Numbered from the stretch's first letter, positions 8,966-17,703 are shown. The stretch is DNA of 64,000 nucleotides from Nitrospirota bacterium (GCA_021811105.1 JAJZPM010000001.1:124001-188000), one strand, 5' to 3'. Numbers and translations are program-made. Notes: generated by a model from the letters alone, not told the origin.

Positions 8966-9385
8966 ATGGAAGTAAGAACAAGTCACAAGGGAAAGAAGGT
9001 GTCGGACCCAAACAAGCTGGCAGAGGTCATGTCCTCGATCCTTCGGGGAGAGGACGACATAGACAGGGACAAGGAGCATTTCTGGGTCATAGGTATGTCT
9101 GTGAAGTTGTCGATCCTGTACATCGAGCTTGTAAGCCTGGGCACGCTCACATCCGCGCTCATTCACCCGCGCGAAACCTTCCGCAGGGCGATCGCCAAAG
9201 GAGCGGCGTCCATCGCCTGTGTCCACAATCATCCTTCAGGGGACCTCGAACCGTCCAGTGATGACCTGAAGGTTACCGAAAAGCTTCGCGATGCCGGCGA
9301 GATCGTCGGGATCAAGCTGATCGACCATATCATCATCGCCAATGACGGAGGGTTCATGTCGATAAAAGAAAGGGGGATCTTGTGA
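8966..9385 (+). CDS. Short RadC-type JAMM protein
   Basis: The ATG at 8966 follows AAGGAG, giving 139 residues; the track start at 8900 is upstream of the ribosome site. The signature is complete: HNHPSGDLEPSSDD fits HxH-x7-S-x2-D, the metal-binding JAMM pattern, about residue 90. The N-terminal helix-hairpin-helix region of full RadC (about 220 residues) is absent, as in plasmid and phage RadC-like proteins. RadC was named for repair but its enzymatic role is unsettled; the fold is that of a metal-dependent isopeptidase. Its position beside a second JAMM protein (PRTRC A) and a ubiquitin-like protein is notable. Confidence 0.85.
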   Translation: MEVRTSHKGKKVSDPNKLAEVMSSILRGEDDIDRDKEHFWVIGMSVKLSILYIELVSLGTLTSALIHPRETFRRAIAKGAASIACVHNHPSGDLEPSSDDLKVTEKLRDAGEIVGIKLIDHIIIANDGGFMSIKERGIL

Positions 9386-9428
9386 TTCACAAAAGGTTAG
9401 ACAGATTACCAGAAAGGAAGAGACGCCG

Positions 9429-10220
9429 ATGATCAGACTGAGCCTCCAATACTATCCGGAGGACCTTCAGAAGGCGGAAAACCGGGATTTCAAAAAGATG
9501 CGCCTCCGTGAGATATCTTCGTCAGTCGGTATCCTCAGGAGACAGATCGGGGCCGTGGAAGAGAAAATCATTCGCGAGGCTCAAATACCGCCCGCCGGGT
9601 TTACCGACACGAAATGGCTGAGCGCGGATGAGAAGAGAAAGATCCTGAGACAGTGGACCTCTTTCGTGAAGAACGGTTTCGCTGAAACTCTCTTCACGGG
9701 CTCTATCTACGAACACCTCCATCTGCACTGCGGGTATATCGCTCATTACAACAAGCACGGCTACTATGGCGAGTACTGGGGCGCCTATGCCCGCGATCTT
9801 CACCGTCACGCCAAGGAGGACAACTTTTCTGTCCGCTCTGTTCCCGCAGCCTTCGACAACTGGAAGAGCTTTATCCGGCAGTTCAGCATATGGGGAGACT
9901 ACAGGGACATCGGCGCGGCCATGATGATGGTTCTCAAGACGGAGCTGGAATGCCTTGAAGTGGACCTCCTTAAAGAAGTCCGCGGTCATTTCGATGCCGA
10001 CGCGATCAACTCATATCAGCTCTATCTCGCAGAGAGGCAGAACATTCAGGCGCGCATCGAGAGTCTTCGGAAAGAAGCTGAGGAGCTTGAGAATGGGCTG
10101 GCGGTTTTGAGCGAAGAGGACCACCGGCGATCTCTGGATGCCAAGTATGTCGAGCTCTTTGGAGAAAACTTTTCGGTCGACTCGGTCAAGCCTGCCGTAT
10201 CTCAGTTGTTCCTCATCTGA
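9429..10220 (+). CDS. Hypothetical helical protein
   Basis: 263 residues behind GGAAGAG. No family recognised. The ends are helical and probably coiled-coil (residues 25-50 and 190-225, e.g. IQARIESLRKEAEEL). The centre is rich in His, Tyr and Trp (HLHLHCGYIAHYNKHGYYG), a cluster that could bind metal. No membrane segment is present. It is the last gene before a 166-base gap that precedes the PRTRC E-C-F-B-A-ThiF run. Confidence 0.6.
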   Translation: MIRLSLQYYPEDLQKAENRDFKKMRLREISSSVGILRRQIGAVEEKIIREAQIPPAGFTDTKWLSADEKRKILRQWTSFVKNGFAETLFTGSIYEHLHLHCGYIAHYNKHGYYGEYWGAYARDLHRHAKEDNFSVRSVPAAFDNWKSFIRQFSIWGDYRDIGAAMMMVLKTELECLEVDLLKEVRGHFDADAINSYQLYLAERQNIQARIESLRKEAEELENGLAVLSEEDHRRSLDAKYVELFGENFSVDSVKPAVSQLFLI

Positions 10221-10386
10221 CGGAACTCAGCCTGATCTCAAGATATCAGTACCTTTCCGCATAAGCCCATATATATTCAAACCTTTGGACCAGGCTTTAA
10301 ATCGAGGCCAAAACATCTCTCATGCCCGGCCGGTTCTGCCCTTGGCAGGCCGGCGCAGGGCCACATCACTCTTTCAGGAGGACGTT

Positions 10387-11031
10387 ATGTTGATAGATTT
10401 CAAGGAACTTTCGAAGTTGATTCCGGAGACAGGCAGCCTTTCTCTGAGCTTAAAGAAGGGAAAAGGCGAGAAGCTCGATGTTCTTTTCAGAGTGAAGCAC
10501 GACCTTGCTCAAATGAAGAACACCTCCGCAAGGACATCCGAGGAGGGGAAACAGATCGAAGCGGCGACAAAGCTTCTAGATCAACCCTATGCCTTCTCGG
10601 CGACCGCGGAAGATCTCAATGCAAGCTTCGAGGAGAAGATACTCCAGCCGGTCGACTCCACGAGGTCTCTCGTAGAGTTGATCACCGACAGGACAAAGGC
10701 CCTCGATGAAGCCGCAAAGTCCATCAGGACGTCAGCGGCAAAGACAAAGACAACAGAGAAGGCAAAAGTCGGCGGGACGGCGGACACGTCCCCGAAGGCA
10801 GCGGAGAAGACCGCGAAGAGCGAGCCTTCGATAGGCAGCCTCTTCGGCTCTGTTGGGGCCGACACGGGAAAGACCGAGGCAGGAGATAAGTCGGAAGATA
10901 AGAGCGAGAGCGCGACTCCTGGAGCCACAGGCTCTACGGTGCAGGAGCAAGGGAATGCCGAGGATGAAGAGGCTGAAGGAGAGGGAGAGACCGACGAAGA
11001 GCACGCGGAAGAAGAGAAGGAGGCAGCGTAA
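10387..11031 (+). CDS. PRTRC system protein E
   Basis: The ATG at 10387 follows CAGGAGG; the upstream extension in the track (10138) overlaps the previous gene and lacks a site. 214 residues. The N-terminal ~110 residues (LIDFKELSKLIPETGSLSLSL) match my recollection of the PRTRC protein E family. The C-terminal half is a long Ala/Lys/Thr/Glu-rich low-complexity tail ending in an acidic run (EDEEAEGEGETDEE), which is likely disordered. Its function is unknown; in PRTRC loci E sits next to the ubiquitin-like protein C, as here, where the stop and next start overlap as TAATG. Confidence 0.8.
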   Translation: MLIDFKELSKLIPETGSLSLSLKKGKGEKLDVLFRVKHDLAQMKNTSARTSEEGKQIEAATKLLDQPYAFSATAEDLNASFEEKILQPVDSTRSLVELITDRTKALDEAAKSIRTSAAKTKTTEKAKVGGTADTSPKAAEKTAKSEPSIGSLFGSVGADTGKTEAGDKSEDKSESATPGATGSTVQEQGNAEDEEAEGEGETDEEHAEEEKEAA

Positions 11032-11360
11032 TGGAAAAGGCAGAAGCCCTGACCCAGCTACCGAGAAAGTTCGTCTATAACAACATGACGCTCGACGACA
11101 TCTCCGGCACGCCCGACGAGGCCCTGGCCTTCTATGCCGACTTCTATACCGATCTCTCAAACGGCGTTGTCGAGGGGCCCGAAATCAAAGACGGGTTCAT
11201 GGTTTACACCTTCCGGAAGGCCGTCGACACAAAGGGCAATACAAGGGGGGACTCGCAGTTCGAGCTCATGGCCGCGGTTGCCGGCGCCCTAGATGACGTG
11301 AGAGGGTGGGAGCCGGACGAGGCAACGGAGATTCCGATCGGGGAACTCGGGGTTATCTGA
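11031..11360 (+). CDS. PRTRC system protein C, ubiquitin-like
   Basis: 109 residues, coupled to gene E by TAATG. The sequence (LPRKFVYNNMTLDDISGTPDEALAFYA ... GPEIKDGFMVYTF) matches the PRTRC C family, which comparative genomics places among prokaryotic ubiquitin-like beta-grasp proteins. Unlike ubiquitin it has no C-terminal diglycine: the chain ends IPIGELGVI. Trimming two residues would leave a terminal Gly, which a JAMM peptidase such as PRTRC A could in principle do; that is speculation. It probably is the modifier handled by ThiF (E1-like) and B (E2-like). Confidence 0.8.
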   Translation: MEKAEALTQLPRKFVYNNMTLDDISGTPDEALAFYADFYTDLSNGVVEGPEIKDGFMVYTFRKAVDTKGNTRGDSQFELMAAVAGALDDVRGWEPDEATEIPIGELGVI

Positions 11361-11361
11361 T

Positions 11362-12324
11362 ATGGAACTGCCGAAATTCGACCGGGTTCCAATGTCGATC
11401 CCGTTGTGGACGATATTCGCCGGGGAGCACGCGGCGGCCCTGTCATCGGCGAAGGATCTCTATCTTGCACTCGGAGGGCGCAAATCCTCCGAGTGCGTAG
11501 GTGAGAACTCTTCTCTGGCCGCTCGCGCGGGTGCAATCGAGGAACTGCTTTCCCGGAAAATTAAGAGGAGAGAGATAACACGCCTGACATCGGAAACCTC
11601 GCCCATGGATCCGCCGTTTCCCCTGGTTTCCTGCAACATCTTCAAAGGAGAAGCGCTGGAGGCCGTTCTCAATGTCGACTTCCACATCTTTTACGTCTTC
11701 TATCTGGATTTTCTCGATAGACTCAAGAAGAGAAGGCCCGCTGTTTACAAACTGCTTCGTCTCATCGTAGGAGGGATCCACTCCTACATGCCATGCGAGA
11801 CGGCCGCAAGTATTTCCGAAAGACGGTTCGATATGTACTCCGACGAGCTTGACGAGCTTGCAGCCGCAGGTGAGCACGGGGCCGTAAAGGAGATAAAGCT
11901 GGAGCAGAGAGATTTTCGCAGACATGTGAAATGGATCAAAATCCCCCCGGCGGTCTTCAACCTGAAACTGAAGAAGATGTACAGGAAAGTTTCGATATCG
12001 CTAAGGCCGCGTGAGCAAAGGTGGGTCAAAACCGCGATCGAGATGTTCGAGCATGCCCTTGCGGCCGGGGATATGGAGTACCGTTTCGACGACACCGAGG
12101 ACGGGGAGCGTATCGACCTCAACTGCTGCTTTAATCTCCTCTGGAAGGAAGGGAGCTATATATCCGACTCGACTATTCATGAATACGAATGTTGTGAGGT
12201 CATGGGTCCCATGGTGAGAGTGGTTGTCAGGTCGAAGGCGGATGTCTGGAAGTTCGTCCGACTTTTGAGGATGTACCGCCTTTTCGCGAAACTGCTGAGC
12301 ACAGGAGGTCGCACATGGCGTTGA
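11362..12324 (+). CDS. PRTRC system protein F
   Basis: 320 residues, starting 1 base after the stop of C and overlapping B by 10 bases. Assigned by its position between C and B and by similarity in character to the PRTRC F family; no catalytic motif is evident. It contains hydrophobic and basic helices and Cys-rich patches (LNCCFNLLW, YECCEVMG). It is probably a cytosolic subunit of the PRTRC complex. The position is strong evidence but the family call rests on memory of gene order. Confidence 0.65.
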   Translation: MELPKFDRVPMSIPLWTIFAGEHAAALSSAKDLYLALGGRKSSECVGENSSLAARAGAIEELLSRKIKRREITRLTSETSPMDPPFPLVSCNIFKGEALEAVLNVDFHIFYVFYLDFLDRLKKRRPAVYKLLRLIVGGIHSYMPCETAASISERRFDMYSDELDELAAAGEHGAVKEIKLEQRDFRRHVKWIKIPPAVFNLKLKKMYRKVSISLRPREQRWVKTAIEMFEHALAAGDMEYRFDDTEDGERIDLNCCFNLLWKEGSYISDSTIHEYECCEVMGPMVRVVVRSKADVWKFVRLLRMYRLFAKLLSTGGRTWR

Positions 12325-13025
12325 TACCAGTCAAAACCCTCGACGAATGGCGCTACGACGCTGTCAATGCCTTGATACTCTATTCCCTGAGACGTGGAGA
12401 TGTGAACTATCTGTCTCACGAGGAGCAAGGCCTGCAGAATTACGTCACCCTTCATCGCATAGATGGTGGGACGGTGCGCGAGGGCAGACCGATCACGAAG
12501 AAGCAGCTTCTTCGACTCTGCCGGACTGTGATGCCCAAGCTCAAAGCCAAGCCGATTTATCTGCCGGCCGAGGTGTTGTCATATAACACCATGGACGGCT
12601 CGGTCATGGTCTGGTGGAGGCCTGCGGGGGTTCAGACGCTCTTTTTCTCGAAAGAGATGAAGATCAGAAGCGGGAAGGCGCCACTGCCGCCCCTCGTATT
12701 CATCTTCAACCAGGGCTCCATCAGGACCGTGGCCCTGAAGGAAGACAGAAGGCCGGACCCCGAGACAGAGGTATATTTTACCCCCTTCTATAACGACGGC
12801 TGCATGGGAAACGCCAGGGTCCCGGTCTCGGTCACCCCGAAGGAGACCAGAGACCTTGAAGAGCTCTTCTTTCAAGGGGCATTTACGGCCCACGGGACCC
12901 CCACTCTGGAAGGCACGGACGGTCAGAGGTTGTGGAGCGGCCTGACGAGAAGCGGCCTCACGGCCTTCCCGTATGAGTGCCTGAAGAGGCGGGGCAAACT
13001 GAAAGACATAATCCAGGAGGAATGA
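12315..13025 (+). CDS. PRTRC system protein B, E2-like
   Basis: 236 residues; ATG lies within the end of gene F. The PRTRC B family is a predicted E2-like (ubiquitin-conjugating) fold. Seen: the strand-rich core MVWWRPAGVQTLFF ... PPLVFIFNQGSIRTVAL and a conserved-style YNDGCMGN loop (about residue 160), whose Cys is the likely thioester-forming residue. Its stop overlaps the ATG of A (TGAATG spacing). It would accept the activated ubiquitin-like protein from ThiF and pass it to a target. Confidence 0.8.
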   Translation: MALIPVKTLDEWRYDAVNALILYSLRRGDVNYLSHEEQGLQNYVTLHRIDGGTVREGRPITKKQLLRLCRTVMPKLKAKPIYLPAEVLSYNTMDGSVMVWWRPAGVQTLFFSKEMKIRSGKAPLPPLVFIFNQGSIRTVALKEDRRPDPETEVYFTPFYNDGCMGNARVPVSVTPKETRDLEELFFQGAFTAHGTPTLEGTDGQRLWSGLTRSGLTAFPYECLKRRGKLKDIIQEE

Positions 13026-13694
13026 ATGACAAAGGACGAAATAATCAGGAAGCGGTTCCCGACGCTTATGGCGCCGAGGGAAGATCCGCTGCCAGAGTGC
13101 CCTGTGGGTGAGACGAGGTTCCTGATGGCCGCCGACGGGCTGTATCTGGAGACGAAGCAGCCTTGGGGGAGGCTTATCAGACGGCTCTGGAACCCCTCCC
13201 GGATCCGGCCGCTACCCTACGGGACAGTGGAGGAAGTCGATGAGTTCCTGACCATCTTGCAAAACCACATCATGCCCGTAATATCGGATTGCATGATCAA
13301 GGAGGCTGCTATATACGCCCGTGACAATGAAGAGTGGGCCGGGCTTGTGATCTGGGATGGAGGAGGGTGTTATTACCTGCCGGTCCCTTTCAAGGCTACC
13401 TGTATTCGCGCGGAGGACATCCAGATGCCGAGATTGCCCGAAGGCCACTACATCGTAGGCGATGTCCACAGCCACCACAGGATGGCCCCCTCGTTCTCTC
13501 CAATCGACGACAACAGCGATAGCATGGGGGCCAGGATTTCCGTTGTCCTTGGAAATTTCAGGGAAGGCGAGGAAGGTCCGAGATTTGACTGGAAGGCCCG
13601 CTACTGCGTCCAGGGCTTTATTTTCTCCGACGATATTACTTGCTGTCAGGAGGCACATGAAAATGATCCAAAACTTATCGACATCGTCTTTTAG
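13026..13694 (+). CDS. PRTRC system protein A, JAMM isopeptidase
   Basis: 222 residues, ATG adjacent to the stop of B and preceded by AGGAGG. The JAMM/MPN+ motif is perfect: VGDVHSHHRMAPSFSPIDD, i.e. HSH-x7-S-x2-D (about residue 145), with a Glu upstream (RLPEGHYIVGD) as the expected catalytic acid. JAMM proteins of this kind cleave isopeptide bonds or process ubiquitin-like precursors. Together with C, B and ThiF it completes the removal or maturation side of a ubiquitin-like cycle. Overlaps the ThiF gene by 38 bases. Confidence 0.88.
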   Translation: MTKDEIIRKRFPTLMAPREDPLPECPVGETRFLMAADGLYLETKQPWGRLIRRLWNPSRIRPLPYGTVEEVDEFLTILQNHIMPVISDCMIKEAAIYARDNEEWAGLVIWDGGGCYYLPVPFKATCIRAEDIQMPRLPEGHYIVGDVHSHHRMAPSFSPIDDNSDSMGARISVVLGNFREGEEGPRFDWKARYCVQGFIFSDDITCCQEAHENDPKLIDIVF

Positions 13695-14535
13695 GCATTA
13701 CCTCGACGCGTCCCTCACTGCGCCCCATGCGCCGGTCGGAGTGGCGCTGATCGGCACCGGTGGGAACGGAGGCCCTGTCCTGACGGAGCTTGCGCGGATG
13801 CATGTCGCGCTTCGCGCCCTCGGCCATGCGGGCCTGCATGTTTACGCCTTCGATGACGACAGGGTCGAAGAGCCGAACATAGGGAGACAATTGTTCTCAC
13901 GCGCCGAGAAGGGCAGAAACAAGGCTGAGGCTCTTGTGACGAGGGTCAACTGTTTCTTCGACCTCAGGTGGGAGGCGTACCCCTGGAGGGTGGACAAAGA
14001 GAACATCGGCGAGCTGGCTGAGCTCTGCAGGCGGAGGAACCTTCAAATCGTCATAACCGCGGTGGACAACGCCGAGACGAGACTGCTGATCTGGAGCAGT
14101 CTAAGACATGTCGGTCCATTCTATTTCCTGGATATTGGCAACTCCAGGGAGACCGGCCAGTGCATCCTCGGGGTACTGGGCGGCGTGATCAAGCAGCCGA
14201 GGCGCGCAGGCTGCATAGGTTATCTTCCTACTACCGTGGATTTGTACCCGGACATCGGAACACAGGACAAGGAGGAGAGGCAGGGGCCTTCCTGCAGCAT
14301 CAAGGAGGCCCTTGAAAAGCAGGACCTTTTCATAAACCGCATCGTAGCCGAGTTCGCGGTCGAACTCCTGTGGAAGGGGTTCAGGGAAGGGTACATAACG
14401 GTGCATGGCGTCTATGTGAATCTGAAAACGATGCACGTCCGGCCGCTTCCAGTCGATCCTGCCACATGGGAGCGTATGGGCTGGGTCTACAGGAAGAGAA
14501 AGGCTGTCACAGGGAGAGTACTGAAAGCGGCTTAG
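13657..14535 (+). CDS. PRTRC system ThiF family, E1-like adenylyltransferase
   Basis: The track start (13462) lies deep in gene A. The likely start is ATG 13657 or ATG 13663; AGGAGG lies 3 or 9 bases before them, so MIQNLS at 13663 is the better spaced. About 290 residues. Nucleotide-binding motif VALIGTGGNGG (about residue 31), then DDDRVEEPNIGRQLF with the Asp, Asn and Arg-Gln of E1/ThiF/MoeB active sites, and QIVITAVDN. A Cys follows in QGPSCSIKEAL (about 210). These enzymes adenylate the C-terminus of a ubiquitin-like protein. Target is most likely PRTRC C. Confidence 0.87.
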   Translation: MKMIQNLSTSSFRHYLDASLTAPHAPVGVALIGTGGNGGPVLTELARMHVALRALGHAGLHVYAFDDDRVEEPNIGRQLFSRAEKGRNKAEALVTRVNCFFDLRWEAYPWRVDKENIGELAELCRRRNLQIVITAVDNAETRLLIWSSLRHVGPFYFLDIGNSRETGQCILGVLGGVIKQPRRAGCIGYLPTTVDLYPDIGTQDKEERQGPSCSIKEALEKQDLFINRIVAEFAVELLWKGFREGYITVHGVYVNLKTMHVRPLPVDPATWERMGWVYRKRKAVTGRVLKAA

Positions 14536-14585
14536 AACCTTATGCACCGTTAACATTCATCATTAGAAGAAGGGAGAAAACATCG

Positions 14586-14978
14586 ATGAAGATCAGGTTT
14601 GATTCATTTGAGGTCCATCCGGTCAAGAAAGTGGACGGGGGTGACTCGCCCTACGAATGCTTTGAACAGTGTGAAGAGGATGATGCCGGGCTCCACGCCT
14701 GGGCTGTTTACGGCCATGTCCCCGAAAAAGGGCTTGAGTGTCTCGCGGATTGTCCGTCGAAGGAGAAAGCTGAACTGATCAAGAATTCTTTGGAGATCGC
14801 CTGTCTTAAACACGGGGCTTTGGTTGCTGCGGCAAAGACGGTGGTAAACAGATGGGAAAGAGGCGACCTGGCCGACGCAGTGAGAAAGCTGGATGCCGCT
14901 ATCGAGGTGTATATGGACTCCAGCGACGATTCATCGCTTTTCGATAACGGTGGAACGATTTCAGGAGGCGGGAAATGA
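14586..14978 (+). CDS. Hypothetical protein downstream of PRTRC ThiF
   Basis: Start chosen at ATG 14586 (AAGGGAG upstream) rather than the track start 14370, which overlaps ThiF. 130 residues, acidic, with four Cys in the first 65 residues (YECFEQCEEDD, LECLADCPS) in a pattern that might bind metal. No family recognised. It overlaps the next small gene by ATGA, so the two are translated together. Confidence 0.6.
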   Translation: MKIRFDSFEVHPVKKVDGGDSPYECFEQCEEDDAGLHAWAVYGHVPEKGLECLADCPSKEKAELIKNSLEIACLKHGALVAAAKTVVNRWERGDLADAVRKLDAAIEVYMDSSDDSSLFDNGGTISGGGK

Positions 14979-15187
14979 ATAAAGTGCCTATTGCCTTTGT
15001 CGCCAAGATGCTCAACACCACGATATCCAAGGCGCAGAGAAAATTCGGCGGTAAGGGACATATCGAACTGGAGGACCTCATCGAATGGGTCGAAAGACAT
15101 TCCGCTAACGTCAACTATCGGCACTGGATCGAGATGATCGAGAAGCTCGAAAAGAATCTCTCAAAGGAGATGCCGGGGAAAGCATGA
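14975..15187 (+). CDS. Small HTH-like protein
   Basis: 70 residues, coupled by ATGA to the gene before. The first 40 residues (VPIAFVAKMLNTTISKAQRKF ... IELEDLIEWVERH) look like an excisionase or MerR-type winged helix: helix, turn, recognition helix, then a short strand and helix. Such small proteins often regulate element genes or assist recombination. Assignment is by pattern only. Confidence 0.5.
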   Translation: MNKVPIAFVAKMLNTTISKAQRKFGGKGHIELEDLIEWVERHSANVNYRHWIEMIEKLEKNLSKEMPGKA

Positions 15188-15246
15188 CCACGGAGAAAGA
15201 ATCATCAGCGTAATATTCTTTAGATTGACAAGAAAGGAGGTGTAGA

Positions 15247-16632
15247 GTGGATAAGGACCGGATTTTAGAGCATCTGTCGCCCCAGGACGTCTACGGAGCT
15301 GCCCTCAAGAAGAATTCGAAGGGGTTTGTCATGCTTTGCCCTTTCCACCAGGACACGGCTCCTTCTTTTCAGGTGTACGAGGACAATAAGTCCTTCAGGT
15401 GCTTCGGGTGCGGTTCGGCCGGTTCGGCCTACGACTTCATCATGAAGAGAGACGGCCTGGATTTCCTCGGCGCCCTGAAGCACCTTGCGGAGAAGGCCGG
15501 GGTTGCTTTCAGCGAAGCAAACCATCCCTCTGAGAGGCTCTTCGAGCTCAACAACGTCGCGCAGAGGATCTATACGGACAATCTTCTCACCGGCAACCCG
15601 AAAGCCCTTAAGTATCTGACTGAAGAAAGATGCCTCAACATGGAGATGATAGAGAGGTTCAGGCTGGGCAGCGCCAACGGGGTATCCGTCATACCTGTTC
15701 TAAAGAGCCAAGGGTTCACAGATGAGGAGATCGTCACCGCCGGTCTTGTCTATAGGAAGGATGGGGATATCAGGGACCTCTTCAGAGGCAGGATCATCTT
15801 CCCTATCATCAAGAGTGGCAAGGTCCTGGGATTCGGAGGAAGAATATTCGGCGCAACCGAGGGGCCGAAATACATCAACTCGCCGGCGACTCCAGTATTC
15901 CAGAAGAAAAGGGTGCTCTACGGCCTCGACTCGGGTTCCATTCAGGCGAAGGGCTATGCGCTGCTCGTGGAAGGGTATCTGGATGTGATCACCTGTCATC
16001 AGCACGGCTTCAGGAACGCGGCTTCGCCGCTTGGAACCGCCCTCTCTGAGGAACATGCGCTGCTCATGAGGAAACATACCGAGACGGTGGTTCCGCTCTT
16101 TGACGGCGATAGGGCCGGCAAGATCGCAGCCGAAAGAACCGTTAAACTCCTTTTTGATCAGAAGATGAAGGGATCGGTCGTCACCCTGCCTGAAGAGGAA
16201 GATCCAGATTCTTTTATGAGAAAGGGAGGCTCACTTGATGAGCTGATAGGCACATCTGAGCCTTTCGGCTGCTTTCTCGCAAAAAGGTTCCCTGCCACGC
16301 GCAAGATCGTTTTCAGCTCTCTCATGCTCAGGTCGTCCATCGAGACGGCCGAGTTCATCTCCTATATGGGGACGGGTGAAGAGGCAAAGGCATATATGGA
16401 GTTGAACGCGCGGACGATGATCGAGTCTCTTCTTGAAAAAGCTCCGATCATCTCCCGACAGAGGGACGTAGAGGTCAGGAAATACAAGGACTACCTCGCG
16501 CTCCTTTCGGAGAAGCGATTTGTTCTGTGGCGGAAGATCGGCGGAGACCACAAAAGGCAGGCCGAGGAGATGGTTTCACAGTTCCAGGCTCTAAGGAAGA
16601 ATCGAACCATCGGAGGCGATAAAAAACTGTAA
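15247..16632 (+). CDS. DnaG-type primase, short form
   Basis: GTG start 5 bases after AAAGGAGGTG. The zinc-binding domain is intact: CPFHQDTAPSF ... FRCFGCGSAGSAYDFI (about residues 32-70). A catalytic core follows with GFGGRIF (about 200), a toprim signature VEGYLDVITCHQHG (about 242) and the metal-binding FDGDRAGKIAAE (about 287). At 461 residues it is shorter than chromosomal DnaG (about 600), and the DnaB-interacting C-terminal domain is reduced. This is typical of plasmid or phage primases, and implies that the element supports its own lagging-strand priming. A strong terminator follows. Confidence 0.88.
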   Translation: MDKDRILEHLSPQDVYGAALKKNSKGFVMLCPFHQDTAPSFQVYEDNKSFRCFGCGSAGSAYDFIMKRDGLDFLGALKHLAEKAGVAFSEANHPSERLFELNNVAQRIYTDNLLTGNPKALKYLTEERCLNMEMIERFRLGSANGVSVIPVLKSQGFTDEEIVTAGLVYRKDGDIRDLFRGRIIFPIIKSGKVLGFGGRIFGATEGPKYINSPATPVFQKKRVLYGLDSGSIQAKGYALLVEGYLDVITCHQHGFRNAASPLGTALSEEHALLMRKHTETVVPLFDGDRAGKIAAERTVKLLFDQKMKGSVVTLPEEEDPDSFMRKGGSLDELIGTSEPFGCFLAKRFPATRKIVFSSLMLRSSIETAEFISYMGTGEEAKAYMELNARTMIESLLEKAPIISRQRDVEVRKYKDYLALLSEKRFVLWRKIGGDHKRQAEEMVSQFQALRKNRTIGGDKKL

Positions 16633-16638
16633 AGGGAT

Positions 16639-16683
16639 GAGCCGAGAGCCTGCCCGTTGTTCGGGCGCTCTCGGCTCTCTTTG
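16639..16683 (+). terminator. Strong intrinsic terminator after primase
   Basis: GAGCCGAGAGC pairs with GCTCTCGGCTC. Inside it GCCCG pairs with CGGGC around TTGTT, giving a 16-bp two-part stem. TCTCTTT follows. It starts 7 bases after the primase stop and closes the left gene block. Confidence 0.85.
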
Positions 16684-16703
16684 AGAAGGCAAGACTTTTC
16701 GGG

Positions 16704-16732
16704 TTGGCAATGCGAATGCAGTATCGTTTAAA
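16704..16732 (+). promoter_or_regulatory. Possible sigma70-type promoter
   Basis: TTGGCA and TTTAAA are separated by 17 bases, just after the primase terminator and 67 bases before the next gene. The -10 match is moderate. It is the best promoter candidate for the 16799 gene. Confidence 0.3.
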
Positions 16733-16798
16733 ATCACTTGAGAGAACCCTCAAGATGGCGGCAGGAAAGAAATAACACCAGGAGAGGAAGCTTAAGCT

Positions 16799-17134
16799 TT
16801 GGAATCAAACAGTAAGCGCGTGAGAATTGTAAGTAAATCCCTCTATCCCTATGCGAAGAGGGCCCTCGACCTCGTGAGACGGGAGCATGGAGACAACATG
16901 TCTATCATGCTTTACGGGGCCGAGGTCAGTGTCGGCGTCGATAGCGATGGGGACATAGCTATATTCTCTGTTTCAAGGGATTACTTCAACATCGATGCCG
17001 TTGAAAAAGCCCTTCGGGTATTTGTCGGGGATTTGAAGGACGAGGGAATGTCTTCGCCTGTGGTAATTATCGAAAAGAGCGAGAGCGTATCTCAGAAGGA
17101 TCAAGAAGACCTGAAACATGCAGTGAAAGACTGA
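16799..17134 (+). CDS. Hypothetical protein
   Basis: 111 residues starting at TTG with AGGAGAGG upstream. The pattern is a compact alpha/beta domain (RVRIVSKSLYPYAKRALDLVRREHG, then short strands). No family recognised. It stands alone between the primase terminator and the AT-rich module, and marks the last gene with the base composition of the left block. Confidence 0.55.
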   Translation: MESNSKRVRIVSKSLYPYAKRALDLVRREHGDNMSIMLYGAEVSVGVDSDGDIAIFSVSRDYFNIDAVEKALRVFVGDLKDEGMSSPVVIIEKSESVSQKDQEDLKHAVKD

Positions 17135-17703
17135 GGCTTGCTCAACCTGTCTGCTTGTCGCTTCCAGCAGCATTCCACAGTCGGCGAAACGAATCCTTAA
17201 GATTAGGGGTCACTGGGCAATGGAGCAATTTGAGGCACTTCACCAGACTTGGCCCTTTTTTTTGCCTTTTGCCAGCAGTACTCGATATGCAACTTCTTAC
17301 AGAAAGGGACAGCGGCGTGCCATTTCAGCGGCGTACACCGTCCTTCCTGAAATCGAGCTTTTCTCAAGCTTGCTATCGGCTGTAACTTATCATCGGAATC
17401 AACGCTTTTCCTCTAAGCTTACTAAGCATTTCGTTTTCTTGACTGACGGACCTCACACAAGGTATAAAAAGTGTGCTTACTATGGGGAGCCTGTTATGTT
17501 AGACAGAAAACTCGATAGCATCACAAAAGTAATGCTGGCGAAACCTAATTGCACGCTAAATCAAGCAGTTACGCCGAAAGTGATGTCTATGGCGGACTGT
17601 GGCCAATGGAAATGTATGGAGATATCAAGAAACTATCGATTATAAGTGAGACAACGCTGACAAAATGAAAGAATGGCTATCAGCAGTCGTAAGGGAGGAA
17701 TAG
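17135..17703 (+). other. Gene-poor junction before the TrlF module
   Basis: About 570 bases where composition changes from GC-rich to AT-rich. The track ORF at 17220 (141 residues) has no ribosome site and resembles no protein I know, so I do not call it. A 49-codon sub-ORF (17496-17645) starting just after the promoter is possible but unsupported. The junction may be a recombination scar. Confidence 0.5.
17439..17468 (+). promoter_or_regulatory. Sigma70-type promoter for the TrlF module
   Basis: TTGACT and TATAAA are separated by 18 bases, in an AT-rich stretch about 235 bases before the GTG of the PHP-ATPase gene. The close match to consensus and lack of another gene in between support it; the long leader is unexplained. 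Confidence 0.55.

Noticed and set aside
17220-17645. 141-residue ORF in the gap before trlF
   Set aside because: No ribosome site, no domain; spans a compositional junction and the promoter, so more likely non-coding.
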